64,000 nt of DNA, from contig NZ_KB892834.1 in assembly GCF_000373965.1 (NCBI RefSeq), positions 510,769 to 574,768 of the forward strand. Direction: 5' to 3'. A program made the translations under genes and the position numbers. Below the pieces are notes generated by a model. It ran no database searches and had not been told where the DNA came from. It saw nothing but the letters and a program-made list of their open reading frames with translations. This document shows, piece by piece, positions 26,526 to 35,694 of this stretch (its first letter is position 1; each line of letters opens with the position of its first letter). Source of the DNA: Uliginosibacterium gangwonense DSM 18521. GTDB taxonomy: Bacteria > Pseudomonadota > Gammaproteobacteria > Burkholderiales > Rhodocyclaceae.

Positions 26526-27095
26526 ATGTTCAAGCGTTCCGCCCTCGCCTTCCTCAACCATCTGTTGGGCCAGCAAAGCTGGGCACGCAAGCGCCTGGGT
26601 GAGCATGTGGGCGAGGTCGCCATCCTGCACTGCGGCCTTCTCGCCCTGCGTTTCCAGGTTACGGCAGAAGGGCTGGTCAGCGAAGTAGGGCATGAGGTGG
26701 AGGCGGATGTTGAACTCCGGCTCCCGGCTTCTGCCCTGGGGGACATTCTGGGGGGCCGGCTTGATGATTTGTCCCGCCATGTGGAGGTCGGCGGCAACGC
26801 ACGCTTTGCCGAAACCCTCTCGCTCCTGCTGGGCCATCTGCGCCCCGATCTGGGCGCGGCGCTGAGCCCCATGCTGGGCGACGCGCTGGCCCACCGTACC
26901 GAACTTGTTGTGGGGGGCGCGCTGAGCCAGACGGCGGAAATCTTCAAACGCGGGCCGGCCGGGCTGGCCGAATTCCTGCGCGAAGAACGCCAGGGCGGGC
27001 CACTTGGGCAGGCGGAATTCCAGGTCTTCCGGCAAGAACTGGATACGCTTGGGCAACGCTTGGCGCAGTTGGAAGCACGCCTGCACAAGCACTGA
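26526..27095 (+). CDS. ubiJ: Ubiquinone biosynthesis accessory factor UbiJ (SCP2 domain)
   Basis: UbiJ is a lipid-binding SCP2-domain protein of the soluble Ubi complex that handles ubiquinone intermediates. The 189-residue sequence opens MFKRSALAFLNHLLGQQSWA, typical of the family. The SCP2 region spans about residues 20-115, and a C-terminal helical or coiled-coil stretch follows (FQVFRQELDTLGQRLAQLEA). It follows ubiE by 54 bp. The gene is last in its operon and faces the convergent S53 peptidase gene. Confidence 0.88.
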   Translation: MFKRSALAFLNHLLGQQSWARKRLGEHVGEVAILHCGLLALRFQVTAEGLVSEVGHEVEADVELRLPASALGDILGGRLDDLSRHVEVGGNARFAETLSLLLGHLRPDLGAALSPMLGDALAHRTELVVGGALSQTAEIFKRGPAGLAEFLREERQGGPLGQAEFQVFRQELDTLGQRLAQLEARLHKH

Positions 27096-27127
27096 TCCAC
27101 GACGCGATTCAAGGCCCGTATACGGCA

Positions 27128-27157
27128 CAAGGCTTGCCTGCTTCCAGGCAGGCCTTG
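27128..27157. terminator. Hairpin between convergent ubiJ and S53 peptidase genes
   Basis: CAAGGCTTGCCTG (27128-27140) pairs with CAGGCAGGCCTTG (27145-27157) with one G-T pair and a CTTC loop. There is no clear T run on either side, so this is a candidate bidirectional terminator only. Confidence 0.5.
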
Positions 27158-27174
27158 TCACTGATACACAGGTT

Positions 27175-27960
27175 TTACCTGGCGGCGATCGTGATGGGCA
27201 AGGTCGTCGAACTGCTCAGCCCTGCCATATCGGTGGCAACGATCTTCAGCACATAACTGCCCGTTACAGGGCTCGGCCAACGCAGGCTGATGGTCGAACC
27301 GCTGACTGCGAAGCTCATGCCATAGGGCACCCCGCTGATGCTGACCGACATGGCATAGCCATTCGGGTCCGTCACCGTGAATGAGCCGGTCAGCACCTTG
27401 CCCGCCACCCCGGTCAGGGCCGTGGCCGTGATCACGGGCGCCTGCGTTGCGGCGGTGATCGTCACCGTGTAGCTCCCCTGACCACTGAGCAACGTCTTCT
27501 GGTCTTGCGCTACAACCGTGACCACGTAGCTGCCCTTGACCGGGCTGGGCCAGCTCACCGTGCCGGTGGAGCTGATCGTCATACCCGTGGGCGCTCCCCT
27601 GAGCGAATAGCTCACCGGGTTGGCTGCCGTCACCGCCACGCTGAAGCTCAGCGCCGCACCCGTCTTGCCGCTGATGCTGCCAGAACTGACCACCGGAGGC
27701 TTCGGCGCAGTAATGCTGACGGTATAGACCCCCTGGCCGCTTAACAAGGTCTGGATATCCCTGGCGATCACGGTGACGGCATAAGTCCCCGCCATCGGGC
27801 TGGGCCAGCTCACCACCCCGGCGGAGCTGATCGTCATCCCCGTGGGCGCTCCACTGAGGCTATAGGTCAGCGGGTGGGCAGAGCTGGCCGTCACGCTGAA
27901 TGACAATGACGTACCCGTGACCCCGCTGACACTGGCGGAACTCACTACCGGTGTGCTGGC
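27175..27960 (-). repeat. Three tandem Ig-like domain repeats inside the S53 peptidase gene
   Basis: Blocks of about 260 bp encode the pattern GAPTGMTISS, VSWPSP, then TLLSGQG-x-YTV. Two copies are nearly identical at protein level and close at DNA level (compare 27547-27596 with 27806-27855 on the plus strand). The third, nearest the stop, has diverged. Recent tandem duplication is the simplest reading. Confidence 0.7.
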
Positions 27961-29562
27961 CGTGGTGCTGCCACCCAAGGCTGTCAGCAGGCTCGATACC
28001 TTGGGCGTGCCCAGGCCGGTTGGCAGGTCATACCCCACGCGGGCCGAGCAGCTTGAGCAAGTGCCATCGTTACCGCTGGTCACATCCAGCATGGAATTGG
28101 CATAGGTTGCGGAAACGGCTCCGATCTGCGCATACAACATGGTGTGTGGCAAACCGAGGATGGTTTTGCCCGCCTGCACCCGTGTGGCATTGGCAACCGC
28201 GAGCAGCCCTGCCCATTGTGGCGTCGAAAGGCTCGTGCCACCGGCGCTGACCCAACTGACCGTGGAGCTACCCGGTGAAATGACTGCAACATACTGGCCG
28301 GAATACGGATCGGCGTTGAAAGCGACATCTGCCGTCGCCCGCCGGGCGGGTGTGCCAAAACCGGGCAGGCTGCTCTGGTAGCTCGGTGTCGCCACATAGG
28401 CGCTGATGCCGCCACCTGTGCCGCTCCACACCGTTTCAGTACGTGCAGTGCTGTCAGCGTAACTCAGGGTCGTGCCGCCAACGGCCAATACCTTGGTGGA
28501 TACGGCGGGCCAGCTTACCGCAGCGCCATTGTCACCCGTTGCGGCAAGGTAGCTCATATTGCTGCTGGCAAAGGCCGAATCAATGGTACTGGCCCAACTG
28601 CCTTCATTGGCACCAAAACTCATCGAGACAATGCCCGATCCCATTCTCGCGGCCAACTGGATGGCGGCAACCAACGAATTGACCGAAGCATCAGGTGCTT
28701 CAATCAGCACGATGCGGGCAAGTGGCGCGGTCGCATGTGCCCATTGCACATCCAGGGTGATTTCCGTTGCCCAACTGGAATTGTATGCCGGTGGCGTAGT
28801 TGTCAGCGCGCCCGCTGTCGTGCTGTAGGCAATCGAGAATACACATGCACTGGAAGAGGCTGTGGGCAATGGCAGGCTGGCTGTGCCCAGCATATTGGTG
28901 GTGCAGCCGGGCAGACCAAATTTCTGGTTGAAGGCTGCCAGTTCTGCTGCTACGTTCGGGTCGTGCATGGCATCCACGATATAGATGGTCTGGCCCGCCC
29001 CCATCTGCGCAGCCTGAAGTGATGCCAGGGATATCCACGTCGACGGCATGGTCGGCATATTGTATGCTGCACGAATCTGCGCGGGCGTATAGGTGGTCAC
29101 CACCGAAGGGGTGGCCAGCGCCCCTACATTCGGTGTGGCCGAGGCCTGCCCGGAGATTTCCAGTGCATGCGCCAAGCTGATGTCCTGAACCGTCAGGCGC
29201 GTGGTGTTCAGCGTTGTCGCATATCCGCTAAGGCCCTGGACGTGAGGGAGGGCGTGGGAGGAGGCCGTGTTGTCCAAGGCATCGCTATCATCCGGCTCGC
29301 TCAACACCGTCGGGGCGAGGTGGAAAACCGGTTGCACAACCTGCGTTGAAGCAAATTCAGAGGATGCTGGCGTACTATCCGATGCAGCAGGCTCGGAGCT
29401 GCCTGTTGCCGCCATGGAAATCAGGATCTGGCTGGACGTAGCATCTGTGCTTCCCCCGCCGGAGCCGCCGCCACCCCCGCAAGCCACCAGCAGCAGGGCG
29501 CTCAACAGCGTTGTGGCTGTAACAGGGTGGGATGAAATTGATTTTATGAAAGACATGTGCAT
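27175..29562 (-). CDS. Secreted S53-family (sedolisin-like) serine-carboxyl peptidase, lipoprotein with Ig-like repeats
   Basis: The protein of about 795 residues starts with a lipoprotein signal (LLSALLLVAC, Cys 28) followed by a Gly/Ser linker. The S53 catalytic residues are in place: Glu267 and Asp271 in WATEITLDVQWAHA, oxyanion Asp344 in ATGDNGA, and Ser444 in GGTSLSTPQWAG. The C-terminus (about 540-795) carries three Ig/cadherin-like repeats of about 85 residues. No long N-terminal prodomain of classical kumamolisin type is obvious; residues 30-160 may serve. ATG 29562 is chosen because the lipoprotein signal follows it. A c-di-GMP-I riboswitch lies in the leader. Surface or outer-membrane location is inferred. 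Confidence 0.88.
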   Translation of the reverse strand: MHMSFIKSISSHPVTATTLLSALLLVACGGGGGSGGGSTDATSSQILISMAATGSSEPAASDSTPASSEFASTQVVQPVFHLAPTVLSEPDDSDALDNTASSHALPHVQGLSGYATTLNTTRLTVQDISLAHALEISGQASATPNVGALATPSVVTTYTPAQIRAAYNMPTMPSTWISLASLQAAQMGAGQTIYIVDAMHDPNVAAELAAFNQKFGLPGCTTNMLGTASLPLPTASSSACVFSIAYSTTAGALTTTPPAYNSSWATEITLDVQWAHATAPLARIVLIEAPDASVNSLVAAIQLAARMGSGIVSMSFGANEGSWASTIDSAFASSNMSYLAATGDNGAAVSWPAVSTKVLAVGGTTLSYADSTARTETVWSGTGGGISAYVATPSYQSSLPGFGTPARRATADVAFNADPYSGQYVAVISPGSSTVSWVSAGGTSLSTPQWAGLLAVANATRVQAGKTILGLPHTMLYAQIGAVSATYANSMLDVTSGNDGTCSSCSARVGYDLPTGLGTPKVSSLLTALGGSTTASTPVVSSASVSGVTGTSLSFSVTASSAHPLTYSLSGAPTGMTISSAGVVSWPSPMAGTYAVTVIARDIQTLLSGQGVYTVSITAPKPPVVSSGSISGKTGAALSFSVAVTAANPVSYSLRGAPTGMTISSTGTVSWPSPVKGSYVVTVVAQDQKTLLSGQGSYTVTITAATQAPVITATALTGVAGKVLTGSFTVTDPNGYAMSVSISGVPYGMSFAVSGSTISLRWPSPVTGSYVLKIVATDMAGLSSSTTLPITIAAR

Positions 29563-29639
29563 GACCCATCCAATTGCGTGACGGGGCAACGCATTCACGG
29601 CTGACAAATATGCCAACGGCGGCCCCGCTGCCATTGCGT

Positions 29640-29697
29640 TCTACGCTTTAGGCCGGAAGCTTTGCGTCTCCACCTTTCGGTGGGTTTGCCCTTTTTT
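29640..29697 (-). ncRNA. Cyclic-di-GMP-I (GEMM) riboswitch in the leader of the S53 peptidase gene
   Basis: Read on the minus strand, the segment has the GEMM-I order: AAAGGGCAAACC, a stem CCACC-GAAA-GGTGG capped by the conserved GAAA tetraloop (receptor partner), GACGCAAAGC, then the second stem ending GGCCTAAAGCGTA. These conserved blocks and their spacing are those of the c-di-GMP-I aptamer. It lies about 80 nt upstream of the peptidase start and on the same strand. Whether ligand turns expression on or off cannot be read from the sequence; I see no clear terminator before the start, so translation control is possible. Confidence 0.9.
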
Positions 29698-30022
29698 ACA
29701 AACAGAAAAAACACACAGGATGACCGTCTTTGGCATCCCTAGCGTACAGACTATGCAATGAACGGCGTATTTCCAATGCCTGGATTGTGGATAAAAGTGT
29801 CGAAATCGCTGCTAACACACATTATTACGCTTGGCTTCCGAAACCCTTGGCCGCCAGGAAAACGGGGGGCCGTATACGGCATGGCGTTCCCTGCCAAAAA
29901 GCGCGGGACTTTATCCACGGAACCGTATCAGGCAGCACAAAATCGGGTAGCATCAGTGCCTGGCCAGGGGGTGCAAATCAAGTCAATCCCCCTCCTTTTT
30001 TCTCGGATCACGCAGCCTCTTC
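29698..30022. other. Divergent intergenic region between the riboswitch and norR
   Basis: This stretch should hold the leftward promoter for the riboswitch-peptidase transcript and the rightward norR promoter. I cannot assign either with confidence. A 10-bp palindrome CCGTATACGG lies at 29870-29879. No gene is supported. Confidence 0.4.
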
Positions 30023-31570
30023 ATGCTCAACCAGCAGGCCATTGACCATGCTTTGAGCCAGATCGCCACCGATCTGGCCAATTCTATGCCAGGAGAATTG
30101 CACTTTCAGCGCCTGGTTTCTGCCATGGGTGCTGTACTGCCTTGCGATGCGGTTGGCGTGTTCCGGCTCCAGGCCCAAACCCTGCTGCCTGTTGCAAGTT
30201 TTGGTTTGGCGCCGGAGTTGCAGGGCAGGCGTTTCGAGCTGGCCGAGCATCCCCGGCTGCGGGCGATTCTGGCCTCGGATGTGCCGCTGCATTTCCCCGC
30301 AGATAGCCCTTTGCCGGACCCTTTCGATGGCCTACTGGCCCGTGACGCCCAGCGTGCCCAAGATGTCCACGCCTGCATGGGGTGTAGCCTGCATATCAAT
30401 GGCGAAGCCGTGGGGGTGCTCACCCTGGACGCGCTCGACGCCCATGCTTTTGATGATCTGCCCGATTCCACGGTTGCTGCCTTTGCTGCGCTGGCGGCCG
30501 TCAGCCTCCACAATCTTGCCTTAATCCAGGCTCTGGAATCGGCATGCGAGCATCAACGCGCCATTGCCCGCGATCTGGTTAGCGAGGCTTTGCAATTGAG
30601 GGGCCATCTGTTGGGCCAGAGTACGGCCATGCAGCACCTGCGGCGCGATATCACCCTGGTTGCACAAACCCCGCTGGCGGTGCTGATCACCGGGGAGACG
30701 GGCACCGGCAAGGAACTGGTGGTGCGCACCCTGCATGCCCAGTCGGCACGTGCCGATCAAGCCTTGGTGCAGATCAACTGCGCAGCCCTGGCCGAATCAG
30801 TGGTCGAAAGCGAACTCTTTGGCCACCGCCGTGGGTCATTCACCGGTGCCCATGCCGACCGTGTCGGCAAGTTCGAGCTGGCCCACGGCGGCACGCTCTT
30901 CCTTGATGAGATCGGCGAACTCCCGCTGACCTTGCAGGCCAAGCTTTTGCGGACTTTGCAGCAAGGTGAAATCCAGCGTGTCGGGGCTGACCAGATCATC
31001 CATGTGGATGTGCGCATCATTGCCGCTACCAACCGCAACCTTGCCCGGGAGGTGGAGGCGGGGCGTTTCCGCGCCGATCTTTTCCACCGGCTGAACGTTT
31101 TTCCGTTGGCCGTCCCGCCCCTGCGGGAACACCGTGAGGATATCCCCGAGCTGGCCGGGCATTTCCTCGATATGGCCCGCAGCAAGCTCGGCGGCGAACG
31201 TATCGACCTCAGCCCCGACGCGCTGGCCGCCTTGATGGCCTACGATTGGCCCGGCAATGTGCGCGAACTGGAGCACCTGCTCCTGCGTGCCAGCCTGCGG
31301 GTGCGCCAGCGCTCTGCAAAGCGTGGCCTTGTCCAGGCAGCGGAACTGGATCTAGCGGAGGCCGCCTCATCTTCCCCAGCCCTGGTGGTTGCAGATGCCA
31401 ATACCTTGGGGCTGCGCGAAGCGATTGAGGCCTATCAGCGCCAGTTGATCAGCAATGCTTTACTGCGTGCACAAGGCAACTGGAGCCAGGCCGCGCGGGC
31501 CTTGCAAACGGATCGGGCCAACCTGCAACGCCTTGCCCGTCGCCTGGGTTTGAGTCAAATCGACGCATAA
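30023..31570 (+). CDS. norR: Nitric-oxide-responsive sigma-54 activator NorR
   Basis: NorR senses NO with a mononuclear iron in its GAF domain and activates sigma-54 promoters. The 515-residue protein has an N-terminal GAF domain (about 20-175), an AAA+ domain (Walker A GETGTGKE; sigma-54 contact loop GSFTGA, a conservative change from GAFTGA; Walker B GGTLFLDEIGEL; arginine region NVFPLAVPPLREHREDIPEL) and a C-terminal Fis-type helix-turn-helix (NWSQAARALQTDRANLQRLA). Three NorR-type sites start inside its last codons and continue toward hcp, so the likely target is hcp-hcr. Confidence 0.92.
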   Translation: MLNQQAIDHALSQIATDLANSMPGELHFQRLVSAMGAVLPCDAVGVFRLQAQTLLPVASFGLAPELQGRRFELAEHPRLRAILASDVPLHFPADSPLPDPFDGLLARDAQRAQDVHACMGCSLHINGEAVGVLTLDALDAHAFDDLPDSTVAAFAALAAVSLHNLALIQALESACEHQRAIARDLVSEALQLRGHLLGQSTAMQHLRRDITLVAQTPLAVLITGETGTGKELVVRTLHAQSARADQALVQINCAALAESVVESELFGHRRGSFTGAHADRVGKFELAHGGTLFLDEIGELPLTLQAKLLRTLQQGEIQRVGADQIIHVDVRIIAATNRNLAREVEAGRFRADLFHRLNVFPLAVPPLREHREDIPELAGHFLDMARSKLGGERIDLSPDALAALMAYDWPGNVRELEHLLLRASLRVRQRSAKRGLVQAAELDLAEAASSSPALVVADANTLGLREAIEAYQRQLISNALLRAQGNWSQAARALQTDRANLQRLARRLGLSQIDA

Positions 31571-31608
31571 GAGTCAGATTGACTCAGAGATAGAGGAGTC
31601 AATCTGAC
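31554..31608. promoter_or_regulatory. Three NorR enhancer sites (GT-N7-AC)
   Basis: GTCAAATCGAC (31554-31564, within the norR 3' end), GTCAGATTGAC (31573-31583) and GTCAATCTGAC (31598-31608) each match GT-N7-AC and share GTCA at the left. The second and third sit in a larger inverted repeat. They are 60-115 bp upstream of the sigma-54 promoter, a normal enhancer distance. Confidence 0.85.
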
Positions 31609-31665
31609 TCTATTCATGTTAGGCCCCTGGTAAAAAGCCTATAAGCATCAAGGGCTTTCACGTTG

Positions 31666-31681
31666 CGGCACACTTCTCGCA
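31666..31681 (+). promoter_or_regulatory. Sigma-54 promoter of hcp-hcr
   Basis: CGGCAC-ACTTC-TCGCA matches TGGCAC-N5-TTGCA at the essential GG (-24) and GC (-12) with correct 10-bp spacing. Transcription would start near 31692, about 30 bp before the hcp ATG. Confidence 0.8.
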
Positions 31682-31720
31682 CTAGGAGAGGTTCCAATCT
31701 TTCTGTAGGAATCTTCCACC

Positions 31721-33382
31721 ATGTTCTGCGTTCAATGTGAGCACACGATCCGAACCCCGCAAAGCAACGGTTGCAGCTATGCCGCAGGCATGTGCGGAAA
31801 AACCGCAGAGGTCTCCGACCTGCAAGACGCACTGGTCAAGCAGTTGCAGGCCGTCTCGCTCTACGCCGTGGCCGCCCGCAAGCTCGACGTGATCGATGCT
31901 GAAATCGATTGTTACGTGCCAGAGGCGCTTTTCGCCACGCTGACCAACGTCAACTTCGACCCGGCACGTATCGTCGCATTCACCCAGCATGCCCAGGCCC
32001 TGCGCGATGCACTCAAGGCCCGCTATCTGGAAGCCTGCCGCAGCCAGGGCGTGGCCCCCGAAGCCCTGCCTGCCATTGCAGACCTGCAACTACCCGCGCA
32101 AGGCGAAGCGATTTTGCAACGCGCCGGAGAATTCGCACTCAATCGTCATCGTGCCGAAATTGGTGAAGACGTGCTCGGCCTGCGCCTGCTCTGCCTATAT
32201 GGCTTGAAGGGTGCAGCGGCCTATATCGAACATGCCCGCGTACTGGGCCAGACCGAAGCCGGTGTAGCGGCCAAGTTCCACGAATTCATGGCCTTTCTGG
32301 CGACCGAGCCCACCGACATTGGTGCCCTGTTCCAATGCTCGATGGATATCGGCCAGATCAACTACCGCATCATGGCGATGCTCGACAAGGGCGAAACCGA
32401 CACCTTCGGCCACCCCGAACCCACCCGCGTCAACACCCAGCCAGTGACGGGCAAGGCCCTCCTGGTTTCCGGCCACGACCTGCGGGATCTCGAACTCATC
32501 CTGCAACAGACCGCTGGCCGGGGCATCAACGTGTACACCCACGGCGAAATGCTGCCCGCACACGCCTACCCCGCCTTCAAAAAGTACCCGCATCTTGTGG
32601 GCAACTATGGCACCGCCTGGCAGAACCAGCAGCGCGAATTCATGGCCTTCCCCGGCGCCATCGTGATGACTTCCAACTGCATCATCAACCCGGCGGTCGG
32701 TCAATATACCCACCGCATATTCACGCGCAGCATCGTGGGCTGGCCGGGTGCCACCCACATTGAAGGCAACGATTTCTCGGCCGCCATCGAGGCCGCACTG
32801 GCCGAAGAAGGCTTCAAGCAGGATGCTGCCCCGGTCTACACCACCACGGGTTTTGCCCGCAATGCGCTGATGGCCGCTGCCCCGGCAGTGATCGAGCAGG
32901 TGAAGGCAGGCAACATCAAGCACTTCTTCCTCATCGGCGGCTGTGATGGCGACAAGCGCGAGCGCAGCTACTACACCGAGCTGGCGCAAAGCGTGCCGCA
33001 AGACAGCCTGATTCTCACGCTGGCCTGTGGCAAGTTCCGCTTCAACACGCTGGAGTTTGGTGACATCAACGGCATCCCCCGTCTGCTGGATGTGGGCCAG
33101 TGCAATGATGCCTACTCCGCGATCCAGCTTGCCCTGGCGCTGGCGGACGCCTTTGGTTGTGGCGTCAATGAGTTGCCGCTGTCGCTGGTGCTCTCCTGGT
33201 TCGAGCAAAAAGCCATTGTCATCCTGCTTACCCTGCTCTCGCTGGGCGTGAAGGATATTCGTGTCGGCCCGACAGCCCCCGGTTTCCTCACCCCCAACCT
33301 GCTTGGCATCCTCAACGAGAAGTTCGGCCTCAAACTCATCACCACCGTGGAAGATGATCTGGCCCAGATGCTGGCTGCCTGA
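31721..33382 (+). CDS. hcp: Hybrid cluster protein (NO reductase / S-nitrosylase)
   Basis: Hcp contains a hybrid Fe-S-O cluster and detoxifies NO (and reduces hydroxylamine) under anaerobic nitrosative stress. The 553-residue protein has N-terminal cysteines at 3, 6, 18 and 25 (CX2C-X11-C-X6-C), the spacing of the enterobacterial class with a [2Fe-2S]-type proximal cluster. Hybrid-cluster ligands occur in [39 protein letters not shown] and LACGKFRFN. It is driven by the NorR/sigma-54 promoter just upstream and paired with its reductase hcr. Confidence 0.97.
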   Translation: MFCVQCEHTIRTPQSNGCSYAAGMCGKTAEVSDLQDALVKQLQAVSLYAVAARKLDVIDAEIDCYVPEALFATLTNVNFDPARIVAFTQHAQALRDALKARYLEACRSQGVAPEALPAIADLQLPAQGEAILQRAGEFALNRHRAEIGEDVLGLRLLCLYGLKGAAAYIEHARVLGQTEAGVAAKFHEFMAFLATEPTDIGALFQCSMDIGQINYRIMAMLDKGETDTFGHPEPTRVNTQPVTGKALLVSGHDLRDLELILQQTAGRGINVYTHGEMLPAHAYPAFKKYPHLVGNYGTAWQNQQREFMAFPGAIVMTSNCIINPAVGQYTHRIFTRSIVGWPGATHIEGNDFSAAIEAALAEEGFKQDAAPVYTTTGFARNALMAAAPAVIEQVKAGNIKHFFLIGGCDGDKRERSYYTELAQSVPQDSLILTLACGKFRFNTLEFGDINGIPRLLDVGQCNDAYSAIQLALALADAFGCGVNELPLSLVLSWFEQKAIVILLTLLSLGVKDIRVGPTAPGFLTPNLLGILNEKFGLKLITTVEDDLAQMLAA

Positions 33383-33393
33383 GCACTGCCCCT

Positions 33394-33441
33394 AAACCGG
33401 CTTGCGATCTGTTGCCAGAAGGCGTGATCGCAAGCCGGTTT
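33394..33441 (+). terminator. 16-bp perfect inverted repeat between hcp and hcr
   Basis: AAACCGGCTTGCGATC (33394-33409) and GATCGCAAGCCGGTTT (33426-33441) pair perfectly around a 16-nt loop. There is no T run after it. An mRNA-stabilising or partial termination role would explain a high Hcp to Hcr ratio. Confidence 0.5.
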
Positions 33442-33512
33442 GCCACTGCAAATTTTACGGCACCGCTGCTGGTGCCATAGCTGTTGCCCACTGTTTCCCC
33501 CTCGTATTCAAA

Positions 33513-34565
33513 ATGACAACCACCCCCGTCTGGCAAGGGCAGGCAAACCTGACCTGCCTGCTGCGCCACGAAGAAACCGCCGATTGCACCCGTTTCGAGT
33601 TTGCCGCGCCTGCAGGCATACATATCGACTTCCTGCCCGGCCAGTTCATCTGCCTGGGCGGTCTCATTGAAAATCAACTCAAGCTGCGTGCCTATTCGAT
33701 TGCCAGCGATCCCGCTGTGCAGGACAGGGTGAGTGTCGCCATCCGCCGTGTACCCGGTGGGCAGGTTTCCAACTGGCTGATTGACCACGTCCAGCCTGGC
33801 AGCCAGGTGCCTGCGCTCTCCCCCGCAGGCAGCTTCCACCTCACCCCCGCACATCATCTTGATGTGGCCTCCCCGCGCCATGTTGCGTTATTTTCTGCGG
33901 GGTGCGGCATCACCCCGATGGTGGCGATGTCCCACTGGCTGCTGGCTCATCGCCCAGATGTGGAGATCCATTTCATCCACAGCGCCCGGGATGAAAACAA
34001 CCTCATCCTCCATGCAGAAGTCCACCAGCTTGTTGCACGCCACCCAGGATTCCATCTGCATCACTTCCTGACCCGGCCACAGACTGACCGCCCCTGTCAT
34101 GTCGGGCGCATTGATGCCGCACGCATCCGCGAGATACTCCCCGCCGCAACGCCGATCGAAGCCTATCTGTGTGGGCCACAACCCTACATGGACTTGATTG
34201 CGGACACCTTGCGAGCAATGGGCATCGCCGATCATGCTATCCACAGTGAGAGCTTCTTCACTCCGCAGGCGCCCGTAGCTGCATCGGGCGAAGCAGCTGC
34301 CAGCTATGCCTTGAACGTACCCGCCTTTGGCAGCCAGAACCAGATTGACAGCACTGAAACCCTGCTTGATGTGCTGGAGCGTGCCGGGCTTCCCATCATC
34401 GGCGCCTGCCGGACCGGGGTATGCGGCTCCTGCCGCTGCAAGGTGAGCCAGGGCGAAGTCCACCGCACCCAGACCGGCCCGCTCAGCCCGGAAGACCAGC
34501 AAGCCGGCTACGTGCTGGCCTGCAGCACCCACGCCCGCAGCGACCTGACACTCGAATTGGGTTGA
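33513..34565 (+). CDS. hcr: NADH oxidoreductase Hcr (Hcp reductase)
   Basis: Hcr passes electrons from NADH to Hcp. The 350-residue protein has an FAD-binding domain (RAYSIASDP, with GGQVSNWL), an NAD-binding domain (FSAGCGITPMVAM, YLCGPQPYM) and a C-terminal plant-type [2Fe-2S] ferredoxin domain (CRTGVCGSCRCK, distal Cys in VLACSTH). The ATG at 33513 is chosen from domain alignment; the frame is open to 33402, across the hairpin. It is the partner of hcp, 130 bp downstream. Confidence 0.92.
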   Translation: MTTTPVWQGQANLTCLLRHEETADCTRFEFAAPAGIHIDFLPGQFICLGGLIENQLKLRAYSIASDPAVQDRVSVAIRRVPGGQVSNWLIDHVQPGSQVPALSPAGSFHLTPAHHLDVASPRHVALFSAGCGITPMVAMSHWLLAHRPDVEIHFIHSARDENNLILHAEVHQLVARHPGFHLHHFLTRPQTDRPCHVGRIDAARIREILPAATPIEAYLCGPQPYMDLIADTLRAMGIADHAIHSESFFTPQAPVAASGEAAASYALNVPAFGSQNQIDSTETLLDVLERAGLPIIGACRTGVCGSCRCKVSQGEVHRTQTGPLSPEDQQAGYVLACSTHARSDLTLELG

Positions 34566-34758
34566 ACGAACGCAGGCATGCGGTACGCAACACGTATCGC
34601 ACCCCTGCCGGGCCGGGGACTCGTGTGACACGGCGTGCGATCATATATCTTGATGCTATGCTTCAAGGAATCACCCGAGGTGCCGGATTATGCAATTGAT
34701 GAAGCACCGGGTTGGGGGAAAGTAAAGAGTTGGCTTTGCTGCATTGGTGGAGGCGTCA

Positions 34759-35694
34759 ATGGCTGGCCGCGACCTGAATATCGGTATCCGAAAGATCTGC
34801 TTGAGCTTGATGCTGATGGCGTTATTGCTGCCAGGCGGGGCTGTTGCCGCACCCGGGCGGATGTTGGTGATTATTGATCCACCCGAAACGGCCCTCGACA
34901 AGCGCAATGATTTCCCGGATAAGCTGCTTTATGCCATTTTGGAGAAGACCCGCCCAAAGTTTGGCGACTACGAAATCCGTTTCAGCCGCATGGCGATGGA
35001 CCGCAAACGCCTGCTCTATGAACTCGAACGCGGCGAGCGCGTGAATTTGAGCGCAAAGGCCAGCCAATCAGAGTGGGAAAGTCGACTGGTGCCCATCCGC
35101 ATACCGATCGACAAGGGCATCGGCGGTTATCGCCTCTTCCACATTCGCTCGCAAGATCAAGCACTGTTCGATCAGCTGAAAAGCATTGACGAACTCAAGC
35201 ACCTCCGCGTTGGCGTACAGCTGGGATGGTCATCTTTGCCGATCTACCAAGCGTATGACTTTAACATGGTGACTGGCAATAACTATGAGGGCCTGTTTGG
35301 CATGCTGGGTGCCAACCGGTTTGATTATATGCCGAGGGGACTTGCAGAAATTTTCATTGAGCATGATCTGCGCAAGACTCAATACCCCAAGCTCACCGTT
35401 GAAGAGCACCTATTGCTCTATTATCCGTTTCCAAAATATTTCTTCGTTTCGCCGACAAAACCCGAGTTGGCCGAGCGCGTTCGTACCGGTTTGCTGGCGC
35501 TGATTGCCGATGGCACATTCGACCGCATGTTCTACGGGTACCACGCTGCACTGCTCCGGCGCGCCAATCTATGCCAGCGCCGACTTTTCACAGTGGGGAA
35601 TCCAGAGTTGGGCAAAGAGACTCCGTACAACATCGAGACATACTGGTACGACCCGCAACGGGAACCGGTAAAATATGGCGGCTGTAAGAAGTAG
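34759..35694 (+). CDS. Periplasmic solute-binding-like protein of unknown ligand
   Basis: The protein of about 311 residues has a Sec signal peptide (LSLMLMALLLPGGAVA before APGR) and resembles extracellular solute-binding family 3 proteins in layout (RMLVIIDPPETA, LRVGVQLGWSSLPIYQAYDF, GLLALIADGTFDRMFYGYHA). No transporter genes are adjacent, so it is probably one of the stand-alone periplasmic proteins of this fold rather than an ABC importer component. ATG 34759 is chosen for GGAGG 5 bp upstream; a TTG in frame at 34744 is possible. Confidence 0.75.
   Translation: MAGRDLNIGIRKICLSLMLMALLLPGGAVAAPGRMLVIIDPPETALDKRNDFPDKLLYAILEKTRPKFGDYEIRFSRMAMDRKRLLYELERGERVNLSAKASQSEWESRLVPIRIPIDKGIGGYRLFHIRSQDQALFDQLKSIDELKHLRVGVQLGWSSLPIYQAYDFNMVTGNNYEGLFGMLGANRFDYMPRGLAEIFIEHDLRKTQYPKLTVEEHLLLYYPFPKYFFVSPTKPELAERVRTGLLALIADGTFDRMFYGYHAALLRRANLCQRRLFTVGNPELGKETPYNIETYWYDPQREPVKYGGCKK

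Noticed and set aside
27116..29879. Palindrome CCGTATACGG at 27116-27125 and 29870-29879 flanking the peptidase-riboswitch unit
   Set aside because: Only about 12 bp are shared and the flanks do not match; too short to claim an element boundary.
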